A stretch of DNA of 8,086 nucleotides from CAZUDI01 sp964618975 (lineage in GTDB: Bacteria; Desulfobacterota; Desulfomonilia; UBA1062): NCBI GenBank assembly GCA_964618975.1, contig CAZUDI010000089.1:1-8086 (forward strand), given 5' to 3'. Of the stretch, positions 6,045-8,086 are shown piece by piece (position 1 is the first letter of the stretch; every line of letters begins with the position of its first letter). The notes beneath the pieces were generated by a model that did no database searches, was not told the origin of the DNA, and saw nothing but the letters and a program-made list of their open reading frames with translations. The translations under genes and the position numbers were made by a program.

Positions 6045-7148
6045 TCAGTGTTCCCGGCTCAGCTTGAGGTCGTCGAAGGAGGCCTGCTCGTCGTAGCCCA
6101 CGAGTTCCACATAGCCCCTTCCCCGCACCGGCGCTCCGGCCGATGTCCCGCTCACGTCCACGGCCCCTTCCCAGTAGGTGACCGGTTTGAGGGTCATCTC
6201 CTGGGAGGCCATGCGCGGCTCGATGGCGAGCTCGAGCTCGTATTGCGGCAGAGTCAGCCGCCAGCCGGCCGGATACTCGGCGCCGGTGCGCGGGCTCTGC
6301 CAGGTCCTGACCGTGGTGAGTTCCAGGTCGCCGAGCTCCAGCCGCATGCTGCGCCCGTCGGGGAGGACATAGGTACCGCCCGAGGTGTCGACCAGGCCCC
6401 CCTGGTCTTTGATGAGGTAGAGCATGATCTCGCGCTCGTCATCCAGCTGGATGCTGAACCAGTCCCAGCCCTTCTGTGAGCCGGTGAGCCCCATCTGGCC
6501 GTATTCGTGGTCCATCCAGGCCTTGCCCTTGACGCTGTGCCGTTGTGTGCCCGCCGTGAGCGTGCCCTCTACTTGCATGTTGGTGTAGGAATAGTAGTAG
6601 TTGGCCTGCCCCTGGCCCTTGTCCACGATCCCGTTCGGGCCGTGGCGCACGGCCGGTTTGGTGGGGGTGAGCCTGAGATCGATGGCGTAGCCGTCCATCG
6701 CGGCCCTCAGGCGGTGAGAACCGCCTGTCTCCTCGGCCGTCCACTTTTCGATCCCCACCCGGTAGCGCTGCTCCTCGGCGCGCCAGGGGTGGAAGAGGTT
6801 GTGCCGCTGGGAAGCCAAAAAGCGCCGGTGCCCGAGATCCGTGACGGCGAAGTGTGCCAGCATGCCCACGTCCTTGATCCAGTGGGCCGGGACGCCGCCC
6901 AGCCACCAGGGGGCACGGTCTTCGTTGGTGAGGCGTTTGAAGAAGGTCAGCTCGAAGCCGAAGTGCTGGCCTTTCTCCGTGCTGAGGTGCCCGGTGTAGT
7001 ACCACCACTCCATCTGGGCCCCGTAGTGTGCCGCGTCGTCGTCCGGCAGGACCAGCGGCGCCTGCGGCGGGGAGTTGTCCAGCAGGTAGCGGGGCGCGCA
7101 GCCCCCCAGGGCCAGCAGCAGAAGCATCCACCATCCGATCATGCGCAT
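6045..7148 (-). CDS. Outer-membrane lipoprotein of the CrtC/AttH lipocalin-like family
   Basis: A 367-residue lipoprotein. The short signal MRMIGWWMLLLLALGGC ends in a lipobox with Cys17; Ala at the next position, not Asp, fits sorting to the outer membrane, facing the periplasm. The body carries family marks of the AttH / carotenoid 1,2-hydratase-like fold (PF07143 with Lipocalin_9): EWWYYTGHL (47-55), FGFELTFF (63-70), GKAWMDHEYGQMG (208-220), GWDWFSIQLDD (227-237), and YWEGAVDVSG with GYVELVGY (325-352). CrtC members hydrate carotenoid double bonds. Most bacterial homologues are uncharacterised and are often found beside LolCDE/AttEFG-like ABC permeases, which are absent here, so binding or modification of a hydrophobic ligand is an inference. 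Start: ATG 7148 has GGGAGG five bases upstream; ATG 7163 would add five residues and lacks such a site. It starts 56 bases after the hydrolase stop, so an operon is likely. Family call is strong; function is not known. Confidence 0.9.
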   Translation of the reverse strand: MRMIGWWMLLLLALGGCAPRYLLDNSPPQAPLVLPDDDAAHYGAQMEWWYYTGHLSTEKGQHFGFELTFFKRLTNEDRAPWWLGGVPAHWIKDVGMLAHFAVTDLGHRRFLASQRHNLFHPWRAEEQRYRVGIEKWTAEETGGSHRLRAAMDGYAIDLRLTPTKPAVRHGPNGIVDKGQGQANYYYSYTNMQVEGTLTAGTQRHSVKGKAWMDHEYGQMGLTGSQKGWDWFSIQLDDEREIMLYLIKDQGGLVDTSGGTYVLPDGRSMRLELGDLELTTVRTWQSPRTGAEYPAGWRLTLPQYELELAIEPRMASQEMTLKPVTYWEGAVDVSGTSAGAPVRGRGYVELVGYDEQASFDDLKLSREH

Positions 7149-7153
7149 CGATA

Positions 7154-7159
7154 CCTCCC
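7154..7159 (-). promoter_or_regulatory. Ribosome-binding site deciding the lipoprotein start
   Basis: GGGAGG lies five bases upstream of ATG 7148 and inside the coding part of the longer alternative starting at 7163. It supports the shorter protein, whose signal peptide begins MRMIGWW and has the usual length for a lipoprotein. Confidence 0.75.
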
Positions 7160-7204
7160 GCATGCAATGCAGGCGCCCTGTTCCGTCTGGGGCGGGCGCG
7201 GGGT

Positions 7205-8026
7205 TCAGTGACCCTCGATCATGCGGGTCAGCTCCGTGAACGTGCCCCAGAAGCGCTCTGAGGCCACCGTCAGCAGGTCGTTATGCCCGGCGGCCTCGAC
7301 CCACAGACAGGCCTTGGGGGAAGGCGCCTGGGCGAAGAGCCGCTGGCCGTGGGCCAGGGGCACCACCTCGTCGTCGATGCCGTGCACCACCACCACCGGG
7401 CACTGCACCTGTTTTATCTTGCCGGTATTCCTGAACTTGTCCAGGGGAAAAAGCGGGTAGCCCGTCACCACGCAGAAGGCCGAGGTGAAGGGGCTCACCA
7501 GCACCAGCCCGGCGAGGCGTTCGCGGCAGGCCAGGTCGGTAGCCATGGCGCTGCCCAGGGAGCGGCCGCAGGCGATGATGCGGCAGGCGGGGATGTGCCG
7601 GTCCCTTCTCAGATGGCGGTAGGCGGCCTGCATGTCCTGGTAGGCGCCCAGTTCGCTGGGCTGCCCTGTGCTCGTGCCGTATCCGCGGTAATCGAAGGTC
7701 ATCACGGAAAACCCGTGGCGCACGAAGTCATCGAGCAGGGGGCGGATCTGCCCCAGGTCCTCGGCATTCCCGTGGGCATACAGGACCGTGAAGTCGGAGG
7801 AGGCGTTTTCGAGGAACACGGCCGAGATGCGCTGCCTCTGGCCGCTTCTGAGTTTGAGGATCGTCTCATCGTCGCCGTAGGAGGCCTCAGGGGGCAGGAA
7901 GATGCGACCCTCCGCCGTGAGATAGACATAGGCAAGCACGATCAGGTAGATGATCATCCCGGAGACCAGCACGCGGCGCAGGCTGAAACGTCCGATGATA
8001 AGCTCCCGCAGCCTTTCCCTGTTCAT
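7205..8026 (-). CDS. Membrane-anchored alpha/beta hydrolase (Bem46/ABHD17-like serine hydrolase)
   Basis: A 273-residue serine hydrolase with one N-terminal hydrophobic helix (about 18-37) behind a basic segment (RFSLRR), so it is probably a single-pass inner-membrane protein with the catalytic domain outside the cytoplasm. Catalytic features are clear: oxyanion motif HGNAED (85-90), FDYRGYGTSTG (111-121), nucleophile elbow GRSLG with Ser156, HGIDDEVVP with Asp219 as the likely acid, and AAGHND with His248. This pattern is that of the Bem46/YfhR/ABHD17 group, some of which cleave acyl esters or thioesters; the substrate here is unknown. It is complete in length. The ATG at 8026 has no clear Shine-Dalgarno sequence, and a TATAGT -10-like element lies only about ten bases upstream, so a very short leader is possible. 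It is the first of three co-directional envelope-type genes. Confidence 0.9.
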   Translation of the reverse strand: MNRERLRELIIGRFSLRRVLVSGMIIYLIVLAYVYLTAEGRIFLPPEASYGDDETILKLRSGQRQRISAVFLENASSDFTVLYAHGNAEDLGQIRPLLDDFVRHGFSVMTFDYRGYGTSTGQPSELGAYQDMQAAYRHLRRDRHIPACRIIACGRSLGSAMATDLACRERLAGLVLVSPFTSAFCVVTGYPLFPLDKFRNTGKIKQVQCPVVVVHGIDDEVVPLAHGQRLFAQAPSPKACLWVEAAGHNDLLTVASERFWGTFTELTRMIEGH

Positions 8027-8035
8027 GCCGCCGGC

Positions 8036-8041
8036 ACTATA
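8036..8041 (-). promoter_or_regulatory. Possible -10 element upstream of the hydrolase gene
   Basis: TATAGT on the minus strand matches five of six consensus bases. The best-spaced -35 candidates match only three of six. If active, transcription would begin about three bases before ATG 8026, giving a near-leaderless message; this would agree with the missing Shine-Dalgarno site. Support is weak. Confidence 0.3.
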
Positions 8042-8086
8042 TCACAGAATCGCGGGCAGTTCCAGCCATGATGCGCGTCGGTGGGC

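Noticed and set aside
6507..7211. Plus-strand open frame opposite the CrtC/AttH lipoprotein
   Set aside because: The minus strand carries a lipobox and the family motifs throughout. The plus frame has none and starts without a ribosome-binding site.
7283..8071. Plus-strand open frame opposite the alpha/beta hydrolase
   Set aside because: It is codon-aligned with the hydrolase, whose catalytic triad and motifs are intact on the minus strand. The plus product resembles no family.
8069..8086. Possible plus-strand gene start (ATGATG) at the right edge
   Set aside because: Only six codons are visible and there is no convincing ribosome-binding site, so a divergent gene cannot be supported.

Overview
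The window is high-GC DNA (roughly 60-65% by eye) from what looks like a gammaproteobacterium, possibly a Chromatiales-like environmental lineage. This placement is an inference from codon bias, sigma70-type promoters, Shine-Dalgarno sites and the gene families present. No rRNA, tRNA, CRISPR, transposase or phage gene is visible. All six supported genes lie on the minus strand, so the window is transcribed from high to low coordinates.

Region 8026-4827 holds three envelope-type genes in a row that may form an operon: a membrane-anchored alpha/beta hydrolase, an outer-membrane lipoprotein of the CrtC/AttH lipocalin-like family, and an exported beta-propeller-like protein resembling the phytase esterase-like family. 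Gaps are 56 and 114 bases, with no convincing terminator between them. All three carry an N-terminal membrane or export signal.

Region 4826-4036 is less GC-rich. It holds a small standalone CBM48 (glycogen-binding, isoamylase N-terminal-like) protein behind a strong sigma70 promoter. An imperfect direct repeat of about 27 bases lies on either side of it. Next, at 4034-3564, is a small HAD phosphatase of the 'soluble P-type ATPase' kind.

Region 3409-1 is the largest gene, a sensor histidine kinase running off the left edge. It has a signal peptide, three tandem periplasmic solute-binding (Venus flytrap) domains, one transmembrane helix, a PAS domain, and HisKA and HATPase modules. It has its own near-consensus promoter. 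The three-domain sensor, with different pocket residues in each copy, is the most unusual thing here. No clearly novel multi-gene system is evident. The long plus-strand open frames are codon-aligned shadows of the minus-strand genes.
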